Source: Cyclobacterium qasimii M12-11B (GTDB taxonomy: Bacteria; Bacteroidota; Bacteroidia; Cytophagales; Cyclobacteriaceae). From it: a stretch of DNA of 64,000 bases. Shown piece after piece: positions 1 to 10,410 of the stretch. The stretch is taken from assembly GCF_000427295.1 (NCBI RefSeq), contig NZ_ATNM01000110.1:62001-126000 (forward strand), in the 5' to 3' direction. A program made the translations under genes and the position numbers. Numbering within the stretch: position 1 is the first letter of the stretch; every line of letters begins with the position of its first letter. The notes beneath the pieces were generated by a model, which searched no databases, was not told where the DNA came from, and was given only the letters and a program-made list of their open reading frames with translations.

Positions 1-1736
1 TGGAAATGATCCAGAAAAAAATAGAAAAAATAAAATTAGTTGTAAGTGGTGCAGGTGCGGCAGCCATTTCCTGCGCAAGGTTCTATATAAAACTTGGCGT
101 TAAGTTGGAAAACGTTGTCATGTGTGACATTGACGGTGTCATAAGAAAAGACAGGGAAAACCTTACAGATATTCATGGCATGTTTGCCACAGATAGGGAC
201 CTCTATACCATCACTGAAGCCATGCAGGGAGCTGACGTGTTTTTAGGACTTTCTGCTGGAAACATCATTAATCAGGACCAGATAAGAGCTATGGCTAAAA
301 ACCCCATAGTTTTTGCCCTCGCCAATCCAACACCAGAAATCAGCTACGAGGAGGCAATGGCCGCCAGAAAGGACATCATTATGGCCACCGGTCGTTCAGA
401 TTACCCCAACCAGGTGAACAATGTGATAGGCTTTCCTTATATATTCAGAGGTGCTTTGGATGTTAGGGCCACGGGGATCAATGAAGAGATGAAATTAGCA
501 GCTGCTTTGGCAATCGCTAACCTCGCTAAAGAGCCAGTCCCAGACATTGTTAACAAAGCTTATGGGGAAGCAAAATTAGCTTTTGGAAAAACATACCTTA
601 TTCCCAAACCTTTGGACCCAAGGCTAATTACTACAATTGCTCCTGCTGTGGCCAAAGCGGCCATGGAATCAGGTGTAGCCAAAAGCCATATCAAAGATTG
701 GCAAGCCTATGAATTAGACCTTCAGGAAAGAATCGGCATAGACCAACGCTTAATGTCACGCGTAGTAGCCAGAGCCAAAAAAGATCCTAAACGAGTGGTA
801 TTTGCAGAAGCAGATAACCCTAAAATTTTAAAAGCTGCTCAAATAATGCGGGATGAAAAAATTGGCATCCCAATATTACTTGGCAATAAGGGCAAAATCA
901 AAAAACTTATCCAAGCCAATTCACTTGATTTGGAGGACATAATTGTAATTGATCCCAACGAAGAAAAAATCAAATTAAGGCATTACGGTCAATTGCTATA
1001 TGACAAAAGGAAGCGCAAAGGCTTAACCTTGTATGAGGCTAAAAAACTCATGAAAGACCGTAATTATTTTGGTGCAATGATGGTAGAAGTAGGTGAAGGT
1101 GATGCACTAATTTCAGGATTGACAAAAGATTACCCAAGAACCATCCTCCCCTCACTTCAAATTATTGGCGTTAAAAAAGGTGTAGACAAGGTAGCTGGGA
1201 TGTATATCATGAATTCTGACAGGGGGCCACTCTTTTTTGCAGATACCACAGTAAACGAAAATCCAAGTGCCGACGAACTGGTAGAGATAATCGGATTAAC
1301 GGCCAATGGGGTACGCTTTTTTGATATAGAACCAAAAATTGCAATTTTGTCTTACTCCAACTTTGGATCAGCCAAAGGACAGGTACCTTTAAAAACAGCA
1401 TTGGCCACCACAAAAGCCAAAGCGCAATATCCTGATTTAGTAATCGAAGGAGAAATGCAAGCCAATGTGGCTTTAGATGAGAGCATTCAAAAGGAAAATT
1501 ACCCTTTTAGTGCCTTAATTAACAATAAGGCCAACACCCTGATTTTCCCTGATCTTGCCTCCGGAAATATTGCCTATAAATTGGTGGCTGAAATCGGTAA
1601 TGCTGAAGCCATTGGCCCTATACTTTTGGGCATGAATAAATCTGTTCACATTTTACAATTGGGTAGCTCAATACGAGAAATAGTCAATATGATAGCCATT
1701 GCGGTAGTGGATGCTCAAACCATAGAAACTGAATGA
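1..1736 (+). CDS. maeB: NADP-dependent malic enzyme, C-terminal part (5' end cut by window)
   Basis: Oxidative decarboxylation of malate to pyruvate in the cytoplasm, fused to a phosphotransacetylase-like domain as in MaeB-type enzymes. The reading frame is already open at the window edge, and the first in-frame ATG (base 6) lies inside the protein just before the Rossmann motif GAGAAAISCA, so the N-terminal malic domain (roughly 180 residues, from family length) is missing. Residues about 20-230 of the visible part are the NAD(P)-binding domain (ATGRSDYPNQVNN is typical). From about residue 245 the phosphate acetyl/butyryl-transferase-like domain runs to the end; in this family it is usually regulatory. 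The TGA overlaps the ruvA ATG (ATGA), indicating translational coupling. Identity is secure; the missing 5' end is only a window effect. Confidence 0.95.
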   Translation, partial: EMIQKKIEKIKLVVSGAGAAAISCARFYIKLGVKLENVVMCDIDGVIRKDRENLTDIHGMFATDRDLYTITEAMQGADVFLGLSAGNIINQDQIRAMAKNPIVFALANPTPEISYEEAMAARKDIIMATGRSDYPNQVNNVIGFPYIFRGALDVRATGINEEMKLAAALAIANLAKEPVPDIVNKAYGEAKLAFGKTYLIPKPLDPRLITTIAPAVAKAAMESGVAKSHIKDWQAYELDLQERIGIDQRLMSRVVARAKKDPKRVVFAEADNPKILKAAQIMRDEKIGIPILLGNKGKIKKLIQANSLDLEDIIVIDPNEEKIKLRHYGQLLYDKRKRKGLTLYEAKKLMKDRNYFGAMMVEVGEGDALISGLTKDYPRTILPSLQIIGVKKGVDKVAGMYIMNSDRGPLFFADTTVNENPSADELVEIIGLTANGVRFFDIEPKIAILSYSNFGSAKGQVPLKTALATTKAKAQYPDLVIEGEMQANVALDESIQKENYPFSALINNKANTLIFPDLASGNIAYKLVAEIGNAEAIGPILLGMNKSVHILQLGSSIREIVNMIAIAVVDAQTIETE

Positions 1737-2335
1737 TTACTTACCTGAAAGGAAAATTAGCGTTTAAAGATCCCACCCATGTCATAATAGACATACACGG
1801 AATTGGATATGAAGTTAAAATATCATTAAACACTTACGGGAAAATAGCCGAAAAGGAAGAAGTAATGCTTCACACTTATCTCCATATCAAGGAAGATGCC
1901 CATACCTTATATGGCTTTATTGAAGCTTCAGAAAAAAAAGCATTTTTAGACCTGATTTCAATTTCAGGTGTAGGGGCAAATACAGGATTAATGATCCTGT
2001 CCAGCATGTCCGTACCTGAGCTTGAGCAAGCCATAAGTGAAGGCGACCATCCTACTATACAGCGGGTAAAGGGAATTGGTGCTAAAACAGCACAAAGAAT
2101 TGTGTTAGAACTTAAAGATAAAATAATAAAGTCAGGAATTTCTACCCCTGAGGGAGTCGGTCATGGCTTTGTACAAAACAGCAATAAATTAAAACAAGAG
2201 GCGTTACAAGCTTTGATTACGTTAGGCTTCACTAAAGCTCAGGCTGAAAAAAATATCATGACAGTTTTGAAAAAAAGTGGCCCCGATGTTTCCTTAGAAA
2301 CATTAATTAAAGCATCTTTAAAGTCATCATCATAA
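1733..2335 (+). CDS. ruvA: Holliday junction branch migration protein RuvA
   Basis: DNA-binding subunit of the RuvAB branch-migration motor that processes Holliday junctions. The 200 residues match the family length. An N-terminal OB fold (MITYLKGKLAFKDPTHVIID, about 1-63) is followed by tandem helix-hairpin-helix motifs (ISGVGANTGLMIL and VKGIGAKTAQRIVLELKDK, about 75-130), a flexible linker, and the C-terminal RuvB-contacting three-helix domain (about 150-198). The ATG overlaps the upstream maeB stop by four bases, and sprA begins ten bases downstream, so the three genes probably share a transcript. ruvB is not in the window. Confidence 0.97.
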   Translation: MITYLKGKLAFKDPTHVIIDIHGIGYEVKISLNTYGKIAEKEEVMLHTYLHIKEDAHTLYGFIEASEKKAFLDLISISGVGANTGLMILSSMSVPELEQAISEGDHPTIQRVKGIGAKTAQRIVLELKDKIIKSGISTPEGVGHGFVQNSNKLKQEALQALITLGFTKAQAEKNIMTVLKKSGPDVSLETLIKASLKSSS

Positions 2336-2345
2336 TTTAACAACG

Positions 2346-5300
2346 TTGGCCTTTACCTTCTCAAATATTTTTTGGAGAAAAAAGTCATTTCAACACGATT
2401 ACATTTCCCATTCAGGAGTGTTTTTTTTAGTGTTCATGATGTCTTTATCGGGTACATATGCCCAACAATTGCCCGTGACTACCCCATCTGACACCTTACC
2501 AAGTCTGATGGACACTTTGAACAAAAGAAGGTCTCTACCCTCCTTTTTATTATGGGACAACCTAAATACAAAGCCACTTTACCCCTATCAAAATCCTTTT
2601 TTGAGAAGAAATTCACCATTTCTTTTAACACCCGAAAAAAATCAACGGGTAGAAGTGGAAGTGGATACCGCCGTTAATTTTCAAATCTATCCAAATTTGG
2701 ATTCGACATCTTTAGACCCAGGGTATTCCTTGGATTTTGACGATTATTCGCGAATGCAGGAATACCGGATTAGACAACAATACTGGAGAGATCGTTCCAG
2801 AGGATTAGATGGAGAAAGTGCGGTTGGCGGCAGAGGCCTTATTCCTCCGATTACCATGAGTCCAACTTTCGATCGCCTATTTGGTGGTAGTGAGATCACA
2901 ATCGTACCAACTGGTAATGTCAATCTGGATTTTGGGGGGATTTTCAGGAGAATCGACAATCCATCCATACCTATACGCCAACAAAAGACAGGGAATTTCA
3001 ATTTCAATCAGCAAATCCAAATGAGTGTCAATGGAATGCTGGGCCAAAAAGTACGCATCGGAGCAAATTTTGACAGCAATAACTCTTTTGACTTTGAAAA
3101 CCAGCTAAAAGTAGAGTATGCTGGTTTTGAGGAAGACATTCTGAAATCCATAGAAATAGGCAATGTAAGCATGCCTATTCAAAACAGCTTGATCCAAGGG
3201 GCTCAAAACCTATTTGGAGTAAAAACACAAATGCAATTTGGCAAACTCTTTATGACCACTGTCGCATCTACCCAACGCGGTAGAAGAGATGAAATCATCA
3301 TTGAAGGGGGAAATCAAGGTAGGCCGTTTGAAATAAGGGCTTCTGCTTATGATGAAAACAGGCACTTTTTTCTTGGTCATTTCTTTAGAAATAATTACGA
3401 AAACTGGTTGAGAGGTTTACCTCAGGTGCTGTCTGGTGTACAAATTACCCGATTGGAAGTATACATCATGAACAGAGCCAATAATACCGAAACACTTCGG
3501 AATTTTGCTGCATTCATGGATTTGGGAGAAGGGCAAACCATATACAACCCCAATAATCCCAATATCGGAACAGGTAATCCACAAGCTCCAGCTACCAATA
3601 CGGCAAACGAACTATTTAGCAATCTAAAAAGTAATCCATCGTTCAGGAATTTTGAAACTGCTGCTACAACTATAAGCAACGATCTGGGGATTGAAAGAGG
3701 AGTGGAATTTGAGCAAATAAACGGTGCTAGAAAACTAGCAGAGAATGAATATACCTTTGACCGCCAATTGGGCTATTTTAGTCTTTCCAGAAAACTTCAA
3801 AATGATGAAGTAATCGCCGTCTCCTACGAATACACCTATAATGGACAAAGTTTCAAAGTTGGAGAGCTATCTGAAGATTACCAAAATTTGTCTGAGGAAA
3901 ATGTCATCTTTTTGAAAATGCTTCGTCCGGCAAGAATCAATACCACGATCCCCACCTGGGATCTTATGATGAAAAACATCTACAACCTAAATGCCAATCA
4001 GATTGAACAAGAAGGTTTTCAATTGCAAATCATTTATAGAGACGACCGTACAGGATTGGATAATCCCAGTCTTTTGGAAGGTGCCAATGTAAAGGACATT
4101 CCTTTAATCAGGCTACTGAATTTAGACAACTTAAACCCTCAAAATGACCCTCAACCTGATGGTAATTTTGACTTTGTCAATGGGTTAACGATCAAACCAG
4201 AATTGGGACTAGTCATATTTCCCGTAGTTGAGCCTTTTGGTAACACCCTTGAAGAGTATTTTTCACCTGCAGAAGTTAACCTTAGAGACAAATACGTTTA
4301 CGACACTTTGTACAGGACTACTCAGGCTGATGCAGAATTAGTCACTCTACTTAACAAATACTACCTAAAAGGTAGTTTTAGCTCTGGTTCGGCTTCAGAG
4401 ATCATGCTTCCTGGCCTGAATATTAGCGAGGGCTCTGTAATCATAACAGCAGGAAACATCCCACTTACAGAAGGGGTAGATTATACAGTGGATTACAATA
4501 TAGGCAGGGTCGTAATCATCAATGAGGGCATCCTTCAGTCTGGTAAAACAATTAGTGTTAGTTTTGAAAAAGCTGATTTAGTTTCCTTTCAGACAAGAAG
4601 CTTGTTGGGAACCCGACTGGATTATATGGTCAATGAGAATTTCAATATTGGTGGTACCTTCTTATACCTAAATGAACGGCCAAATATTTCAAGAATTGCC
4701 ACAGGGAATGAAACCTTAAGAAATAGCCTTTGGGGCCTCGATGTCAATTATAACGATGAATCCCTGTTCCTAACCAAGCTGGCCGATGCGCTGCCATTTA
4801 CTGAAACCAAAGAAAAGTCTTTGATTCAGTTTAGTGGTGAATTTGCTCACCTGATCCCTGGAACTTCCAACCAAGTAGATGGAGAAGGGGCTTCTTATAT
4901 TGATGATTTTGAAACAGCTATCATTCCTTTTAACCTCGGTTCAAGTACTCAAAACTGGAAGATTTCTTCCACTCCTGCCACCTCGGAAAATAAATTTGAT
5001 CTCAGCCAGCTAACAGAAGACAGATTAGGAAGCGCTTATAGAAGAGCTCGTTTATCCTGGTATACAGTGGACAATGTCTTTTACAGGTCTTCAGGAACGG
5101 GTGTTCCCTCTAACATTTCCACTGAGGACAGAAGAAACCATTATGTAAGAAGGGTACTCCCCCAGGAAATTTTCCAAGGAAGGTACCGAGACTATATGAT
5201 TACAAATGAACCTCTTTTTGATTTGGCTTATTTCCCACATGAAAGAGGCATGTATAATTTCAATACAAGCCTCAATAGTGACGGCTTACTGACCAATCCC

Positions 5301-8300
5301 AGAGAAAACTATGGCGGAATCACCAGGGCCATTACTTCCGAAGTGGATTTTGACAGGACGAACATTGAATACATAGAATTCTGGATGATGGACCCCTTCA
5401 TTACAGGAGAAAACGGCAGGGTTCTGGATGGTGTTTTCAATGAAAACAATACCACAGGCGGTAAATTGGTTTTCAATTTAGGCGAGGTATCTGAAGATGT
5501 GATTGTAGACGGCAGACATGCTTTTGAAAACGGACTTCCGGCAGATGGATCCGAAACGAGCACCTCAACCAACGAATGGGGAAAAATAACCAGTCAACAA
5601 TTTTTGACTCCCGCATTTGACAACTCCCCGGAGGCAAGAGAAAACCAGGATGTAGGACTAAATGGTCTAAGTAGTGAAGAAGAGGTTGAATTTTATGGTG
5701 CCAGGTATATAAATAGGCTCAATGTAAATTCACAAGCATTACAGAAAATACAAGCAGATCCAGCCGCTGATAATTTCCAATATTACCTTGATCCTGAGTT
5801 TGACAACAACGACATAAAAATATTAGAACGATACAAACATTTCAATGGGCTTGAGGGAAATACACCTATTACGGCCAATAGTAATTTGCCTTATACCCCA
5901 TCTGGCTCCAACATCCCTGACAACGAAGACCTCAACAATGACAATACCATCAACGAGGTGGAGAGTTATTACGAATATGAAATAGACTTACGGCCAACTG
6001 GTTTAGAGGTTGGTGAAAACAATATTGTAGACAAGGTATCCTCTATAGAAAATGGCGAAGAGGTCGATTGGTATCTTTTCCGTATACCTATCCGTCAACC
6101 AAGTGCTACTTATGGCAATATTTCTGGGTATAAATCCATTCGATTCATTAGAACCTACTTGACAGATTTCCAGCAACCAGTGGTGCTAAGAATGGCTCAG
6201 TTTAGGTTGGTAGGCAGTCAATGGAGGACTTTTCAGGAATCATTGTTTGAAAAAGGCTTTTCTGAGATACCCGAACCAGACAATTCCAATCTAACGGTAG
6301 GTGTGGTCAATATTGAAGAAAATGGACAAGGCAGCGAAAATCAAAGTCCTTATGTATTACCTCCAGGCATCAATAGAGACAGAGACAATACCTCAACCGT
6401 AGAAAGACAACTAAACGAACAATCACTTCGCTTGTGTGTCGACAACCTTCAAAGTAGAGATTCAAGAGCTGTCTTTAAAAATGTAAATCAAGACCTCGTA
6501 CAATATGGTCGCTTAAAAATGTTTTTACATGCCGATAGCCAGGATGCACAAGACGGCGAATTATCGGCTTTTTTAAGAATGGGTACAGATTACACCGACA
6601 ATTATTATGAAATAGAGGTGCCCCTAAACATCACCCCAACCGGAACAAGGGACCCCAGCCAGATCTGGCCTTCAGAAAATGAAATAGACGTTGCGTTTGA
6701 TGAAATAGTAGGAGTAAAAGCAGAAAGAGACAATAACCAGCAACCTCAAAACCTCCCCTACTCTGTCATGGTGAGACAATACAAGATCACCGTTGTTGGT
6801 AGGCCTGAATTAAGTTATATTCAAGGAATGATGATAGGCGTTAGAAACCCTGGAATCGGTGGCGCTAGTAAATCTATTTGTCTTTGGGCCAATGAATTAA
6901 GGGCTACAGACTTCAATAAGTCTTCAGGATGGGCAGCCAATGCGCGTCTAAATGCTCAAATTGCTGATGTAGCTACTATATCATCTTCTATCCGACACAA
7001 TACCTTTGGCTTTGGAGGCTTAGAAACCCGCCTTTCTGAAAGAGCAAGAGAATCGACCACTCAATATGACGTTTCGGCCAATGTCAATGTCGATAAACTG
7101 TTACCAAAAGGACTCGGCGTAAGTATACCGCTGTATGCAAGTGTTGAGAACTCTTCTACCAAACCAGAGTTTGACCCACTCAATCCAGATGTGCCCTTCG
7201 AAATAGCACTTCAGAAATTTAGGACAGATACTGAAAAAGAAGAATACCAGAACCTGGTGATGGATCAATCCAAAAGCAGGAATTTCAGTCTGAACAATGT
7301 AAGAAAGTTGAAAAACCCGGAGAAAGAGACCAACCGCATCTACGCATTAGAGAACTTCTCATTTTCCTATGCTTATGGCTCCATTACTCAGAGTAATATT
7401 CAGCTGGAGAGTTATAATTACGAGACTACACGTGGAAGCATTGCTTATAATTTCCAACCTGACCCGCTTATAGTCACTCCCTTCAAAGGATGGGGGATAT
7501 TTAATAGCCGTTATTTGCAATTGTTTAAAGACTTCAATTTAAATTTTGCACCAAGTCTCATTTCGGCAAGACTGGATGTGGACAGGCGCTTTATGCGAAC
7601 CCAAAATAGAAATGATCTATTGACTACCGCTGGCGTTGACCCACTTTTTCAAAAAAGTTTCTACCTGAATCGATTTTATAGCCTCAATTGGGACTTGACC
7701 GAAAATCTATCCTTTGATCTCAGCTCAAGTGTTAATGCTGTAGTAGACGAACCCGAAGGTGACCTGGACACGGAGGCAAAATTAGATTCTTTGAGAAACA
7801 ATATTAAAAGACTAGGAAGGACGACCAATTACAGCCAGCAGGCTGTCGTCAATTATAAAGTACCTCTAGACAAGTTTCCACTTACCGATTGGATAAGTGC
7901 TGACGTACGGTATGAAGCTACCTACAGCTGGATCACAGGAGCCCTTGGTCAAAGAGATACGCTGGGCAATGTAATTCAGAATTCTAGAAACAGGTCTTTA
8001 TCAGGAAAACTAGATTTGGTACAATTGTACAATAAGAACAAACGGCTCAATGCGCTAAATTCACCAAAAAGACCTACCATTCCAGGTAGACCTACTCCAA
8101 ATGCAAATGAACCTGAAGATGGAGAAAAGGAAAAAGTGCTTTCAACAGAAGGATTTGGATCAAATATCTTGAGGTTCATGATGATGTTAAAGGATGTGAA
8201 CTTCAGCTACCAAATAACCCAGGGCACTTACCTCCCTGGCTACATGCCCAACACAGGACTATTTGGAATGGATCGTAGTTTCATCAATCCTGGCTTAGGT

Positions 8301-9518
8301 TTTCTTTTCGGTGAACAGAATAGTAGCATTAGGTACAATATGGCCAATAGGGGTGCCTTGGCTTCCAGTTCCTCACTAACGCAGGCATTTAGTCAAAATG
8401 AATCCAGGAACCTTCAGCTGAGCACTTTGATAGAACCCATTAAAGACTTTAAAATCACACTTGATTTTAGAAAGCGAGAAAATGGTAACTACAGCGAAAT
8501 ATTTAGGAGAAATGGGCCTGGTGAAGACGACTTCGCATCCATTAACCCTAACAGGCTAGGAAGTTATAGTATTTCCTATAATGTAATTAAAACAGCTTTT
8601 AGCAAACAGGATGCACAAAATAACTCTCCATTATTTACAGCGTTTGAAAGTTACAGAGCGGTCATTCAATCTCGGCTTGAAATTGAAAACCCCGGAGGAA
8701 GCTATAATGCAAATGGACAAGATGTATTAATTCCAGCATTTTTAGCAGCCTACTCAGGTCAGGCAGCCTCTGACATTGCTTTGAATCCATTCCCAAAATT
8801 GCCTTTGCCAAATTGGAGAGTCGAATACAGGGGATTGGCAAGGTTACCAGCATTGAATGAGTACTTTTCATCAATAAATTTGACTCATAACTATACTTCA
8901 TCTTATGAAGTAAGCAATTTTTCTAATGCCCTAATTTATCAAGAAGGTCTGGAGTTGTACAATACATTACAGCAGCTTCCTATGGCAAGTATGACAGATG
9001 AATTTGGCGCCTATATCCCTATCATGATACTTAGCGATGTAGTGATATCTGAAAGGTTTGCGCCATTAATTGGTGTTGACTTGCTTACCAAAGACCGAAT
9101 GAATATTAGTTTTGAATACAATACCGAGAGAAATATCGGATTGAACTTTTCCAATGCACAAGTTACCGAACAAAGCAGTCAGGATTTTAGATTTGACCTT
9201 GGATATACCAAAGCAGGCGTAAAAGTTCCATTCAAAATTCAGGGAAGGCAGGAAGTCCTCAGTAATGACCTTACGATCCGGGTATCTACCAGAATTGTAG
9301 ACACCAACACGATCCAAAGAAAAATAGAAGGAGAGAATACACTTACGAACGGTAATCTTAACGTTCAAATAAGACCTAGTGTAGGATATGTGGTCAATCA
9401 GAAACTTAATATTCAATTCTATTTTGACAGAACCATTAATGATCCAAAGGTTTCTACCGCCTACAGAACTAGTTCCACCTCATTTGGTGGACAATTAACA
9501 TTTAATTTAAGTCAATAA
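2346..9518 (+). CDS. sprA: Type IX secretion system outer-membrane translocon SprA
   Basis: SprA (Sov in Porphyromonas) is the giant beta-barrel that forms the protein-conducting channel of the Bacteroidota type IX secretion system. The 2390 residues agree with the usual 2300-2500. Start: TTG at 2346 gives a long N-terminal leader with hydrophobic core VFFLVFMMSLSGTYA and a likely signal-peptidase site before QQLP. A later ATG at about 2437 would cut the signal. The long beta-rich sequence is rich in aromatic, Asn and Gln residues, includes family-typical stretches such as NVNLDFGG and EGASYIDDFE, and ends with an outer-membrane barrel C-terminus (FGGQLTFNLSQ). It lies ten bases after ruvA in the same direction. 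With the partial porU at the right edge this shows that the host uses T9SS. Confidence 0.95.
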   Translation: MAFTFSNIFWRKKSFQHDYISHSGVFFLVFMMSLSGTYAQQLPVTTPSDTLPSLMDTLNKRRSLPSFLLWDNLNTKPLYPYQNPFLRRNSPFLLTPEKNQRVEVEVDTAVNFQIYPNLDSTSLDPGYSLDFDDYSRMQEYRIRQQYWRDRSRGLDGESAVGGRGLIPPITMSPTFDRLFGGSEITIVPTGNVNLDFGGIFRRIDNPSIPIRQQKTGNFNFNQQIQMSVNGMLGQKVRIGANFDSNNSFDFENQLKVEYAGFEEDILKSIEIGNVSMPIQNSLIQGAQNLFGVKTQMQFGKLFMTTVASTQRGRRDEIIIEGGNQGRPFEIRASAYDENRHFFLGHFFRNNYENWLRGLPQVLSGVQITRLEVYIMNRANNTETLRNFAAFMDLGEGQTIYNPNNPNIGTGNPQAPATNTANELFSNLKSNPSFRNFETAATTISNDLGIERGVEFEQINGARKLAENEYTFDRQLGYFSLSRKLQNDEVIAVSYEYTYNGQSFKVGELSEDYQNLSEENVIFLKMLRPARINTTIPTWDLMMKNIYNLNANQIEQEGFQLQIIYRDDRTGLDNPSLLEGANVKDIPLIRLLNLDNLNPQNDPQPDGNFDFVNGLTIKPELGLVIFPVVEPFGNTLEEYFSPAEVNLRDKYVYDTLYRTTQADAELVTLLNKYYLKGSFSSGSASEIMLPGLNISEGSVIITAGNIPLTEGVDYTVDYNIGRVVIINEGILQSGKTISVSFEKADLVSFQTRSLLGTRLDYMVNENFNIGGTFLYLNERPNISRIATGNETLRNSLWGLDVNYNDESLFLTKLADALPFTETKEKSLIQFSGEFAHLIPGTSNQVDGEGASYIDDFETAIIPFNLGSSTQNWKISSTPATSENKFDLSQLTEDRLGSAYRRARLSWYTVDNVFYRSSGTGVPSNISTEDRRNHYVRRVLPQEIFQGRYRDYMITNEPLFDLAYFPHERGMYNFNTSLNSDGLLTNPRENYGGITRAITSEVDFDRTNIEYIEFWMMDPFITGENGRVLDGVFNENNTTGGKLVFNLGEVSEDVIVDGRHAFENGLPADGSETSTSTNEWGKITSQQFLTPAFDNSPEARENQDVGLNGLSSEEEVEFYGARYINRLNVNSQALQKIQADPAADNFQYYLDPEFDNNDIKILERYKHFNGLEGNTPITANSNLPYTPSGSNIPDNEDLNNDNTINEVESYYEYEIDLRPTGLEVGENNIVDKVSSIENGEEVDWYLFRIPIRQPSATYGNISGYKSIRFIRTYLTDFQQPVVLRMAQFRLVGSQWRTFQESLFEKGFSEIPEPDNSNLTVGVVNIEENGQGSENQSPYVLPPGINRDRDNTSTVERQLNEQSLRLCVDNLQSRDSRAVFKNVNQDLVQYGRLKMFLHADSQDAQDGELSAFLRMGTDYTDNYYEIEVPLNITPTGTRDPSQIWPSENEIDVAFDEIVGVKAERDNNQQPQNLPYSVMVRQYKITVVGRPELSYIQGMMIGVRNPGIGGASKSICLWANELRATDFNKSSGWAANARLNAQIADVATISSSIRHNTFGFGGLETRLSERARESTTQYDVSANVNVDKLLPKGLGVSIPLYASVENSSTKPEFDPLNPDVPFEIALQKFRTDTEKEEYQNLVMDQSKSRNFSLNNVRKLKNPEKETNRIYALENFSFSYAYGSITQSNIQLESYNYETTRGSIAYNFQPDPLIVTPFKGWGIFNSRYLQLFKDFNLNFAPSLISARLDVDRRFMRTQNRNDLLTTAGVDPLFQKSFYLNRFYSLNWDLTENLSFDLSSSVNAVVDEPEGDLDTEAKLDSLRNNIKRLGRTTNYSQQAVVNYKVPLDKFPLTDWISADVRYEATYSWITGALGQRDTLGNVIQNSRNRSLSGKLDLVQLYNKNKRLNALNSPKRPTIPGRPTPNANEPEDGEKEKVLSTEGFGSNILRFMMMLKDVNFSYQITQGTYLPGYMPNTGLFGMDRSFINPGLGFLFGEQNSSIRYNMANRGALASSSSLTQAFSQNESRNLQLSTLIEPIKDFKITLDFRKRENGNYSEIFRRNGPGEDDFASINPNRLGSYSISYNVIKTAFSKQDAQNNSPLFTAFESYRAVIQSRLEIENPGGSYNANGQDVLIPAFLAAYSGQAASDIALNPFPKLPLPNWRVEYRGLARLPALNEYFSSINLTHNYTSSYEVSNFSNALIYQEGLELYNTLQQLPMASMTDEFGAYIPIMILSDVVISERFAPLIGVDLLTKDRMNISFEYNTERNIGLNFSNAQVTEQSSQDFRFDLGYTKAGVKVPFKIQGRQEVLSNDLTIRVSTRIVDTNTIQRKIEGENTLTNGNLNVQIRPSVGYVVNQKLNIQFYFDRTINDPKVSTAYRTSSTSFGGQLTFNLSQ

Positions 9519-9522
9519 TTTT

Positions 9523-9551
9523 TTGTACTATCTAGAAACATCGTATTTTTG
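9523..9551 (+). promoter_or_regulatory. Bacteroidota-type promoter for gcvH
   Basis: TTG at 9523-9525 and TATTTTTG at 9544-9551 match the Bacteroidota -33 (TTTG/TTG) and -7 (TAnnTTTG) boxes with 18 bases between them. It lies in the gap between sprA and gcvH, 19 bases before the gcvH ATG. Assigned by pattern only. Confidence 0.55.
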
Positions 9552-9570
9552 AACAGTAAAAATATTTAGC

Positions 9571-9948
9571 ATGAAATTCCCAGAAGATTTAAAATACACC
9601 AAAGACCACGAATGGGTCAAAATAGACGGTGAAACTGTTACTATAGGAATAACTGATTTTGCCCAAAAAGAATTGGGGGACATCGTTTTTGTAGAAGTAG
9701 AAACAGTAGGTGATTCCCTGGATTCCGGAGAGGTCTTCGGAACCGTAGAAGCAGTGAAAACTGTTTCAGATTTGTTCATGCCAGTCAATGGCGAGATTCT
9801 GGAGCTGAACAGTCTTCTGGAAGACTCCCCTGAATTGGTGAATGAAGACCCTTATGGAGAGGGATGGATGATAAAGGTGAAATGGGATCAGAATATTGAT
9901 ACCGATCTACTGACTCAAGAAGAATACAAAAACCTCATCGGGCAGTAA
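9571..9948 (+). CDS. gcvH: Glycine cleavage system H protein
   Basis: Lipoyl carrier that shuttles the aminomethyl group between the P, T and L proteins of glycine cleavage. The 125 residues are standard length. The lipoyl lysine is K63 within VEAVKTVSD (usual family motif ES/AVK.VSD), and TKDHEWVK near the N-terminus is also family-typical. The ATG at 9571 follows a recognisable promoter. The gene sits between sprA and a VanZ-like gene; gcvP and gcvT are elsewhere in the genome. Confidence 0.97.
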   Translation: MKFPEDLKYTKDHEWVKIDGETVTIGITDFAQKELGDIVFVEVETVGDSLDSGEVFGTVEAVKTVSDLFMPVNGEILELNSLLEDSPELVNEDPYGEGWMIKVKWDQNIDTDLLTQEEYKNLIGQ

Positions 9949-9954
9949 TTCATT

Positions 9955-10335
9955 TTGAGAGTAAAAGTCATTCTTGCTATTCTCTGGTCATTTGGCATGG
10001 CTTATGCTCTATTTAGCCCAGCTAGCAATGTGCCCAACATACCTAAATTCTATGGATCAGATAAAGTGATTCATTTTGGGATGTTTGCGGGTATGGCGAT
10101 ATTATGGAGCAGGGTAATCCGTGAAAAAGTAGATATAAAGTATAAAAATAGCATAAAGTTATTCACTAATTATTTAGTTTTGTGGATTTTTATTGCTATA
10201 TTGACAGAGTATTTACAAAGACTGGTACCAGGAAGGTCATTTGACTATTTTGATATTATCACGAATATTGTAGGCGTTATTATAGGTACAGGTATTTTTA
10301 TTTATTTGAATAAGAGGGGTAGCGTCCTTGTATAA
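9955..10335 (+). CDS. VanZ-like family membrane protein
   Basis: Small integral membrane protein of 126 residues with about four hydrophobic segments (about 4-21, 40-55, 70-88, 100-118). The family signature is visible in DKVIHFGMFAGMAILW, EYLQRLVPGRSFDYFDI and TNIVGVIIG. Function is uncertain; VanZ itself gives low-level teicoplanin resistance, but most relatives are uncharacterised. The best start is TTG at 9955, only six bases after the gcvH stop, suggesting co-transcription. Confidence 0.85.
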   Translation: MRVKVILAILWSFGMAYALFSPASNVPNIPKFYGSDKVIHFGMFAGMAILWSRVIREKVDIKYKNSIKLFTNYLVLWIFIAILTEYLQRLVPGRSFDYFDIITNIVGVIIGTGIFIYLNKRGSVLV

Positions 10336-10410
10336 ATAAAAATTATTTGTTATGATTGTTAATTGGAATTATTAAACTGAATCAACAAAAATTAAAAAAG
10401 AGTTATAACC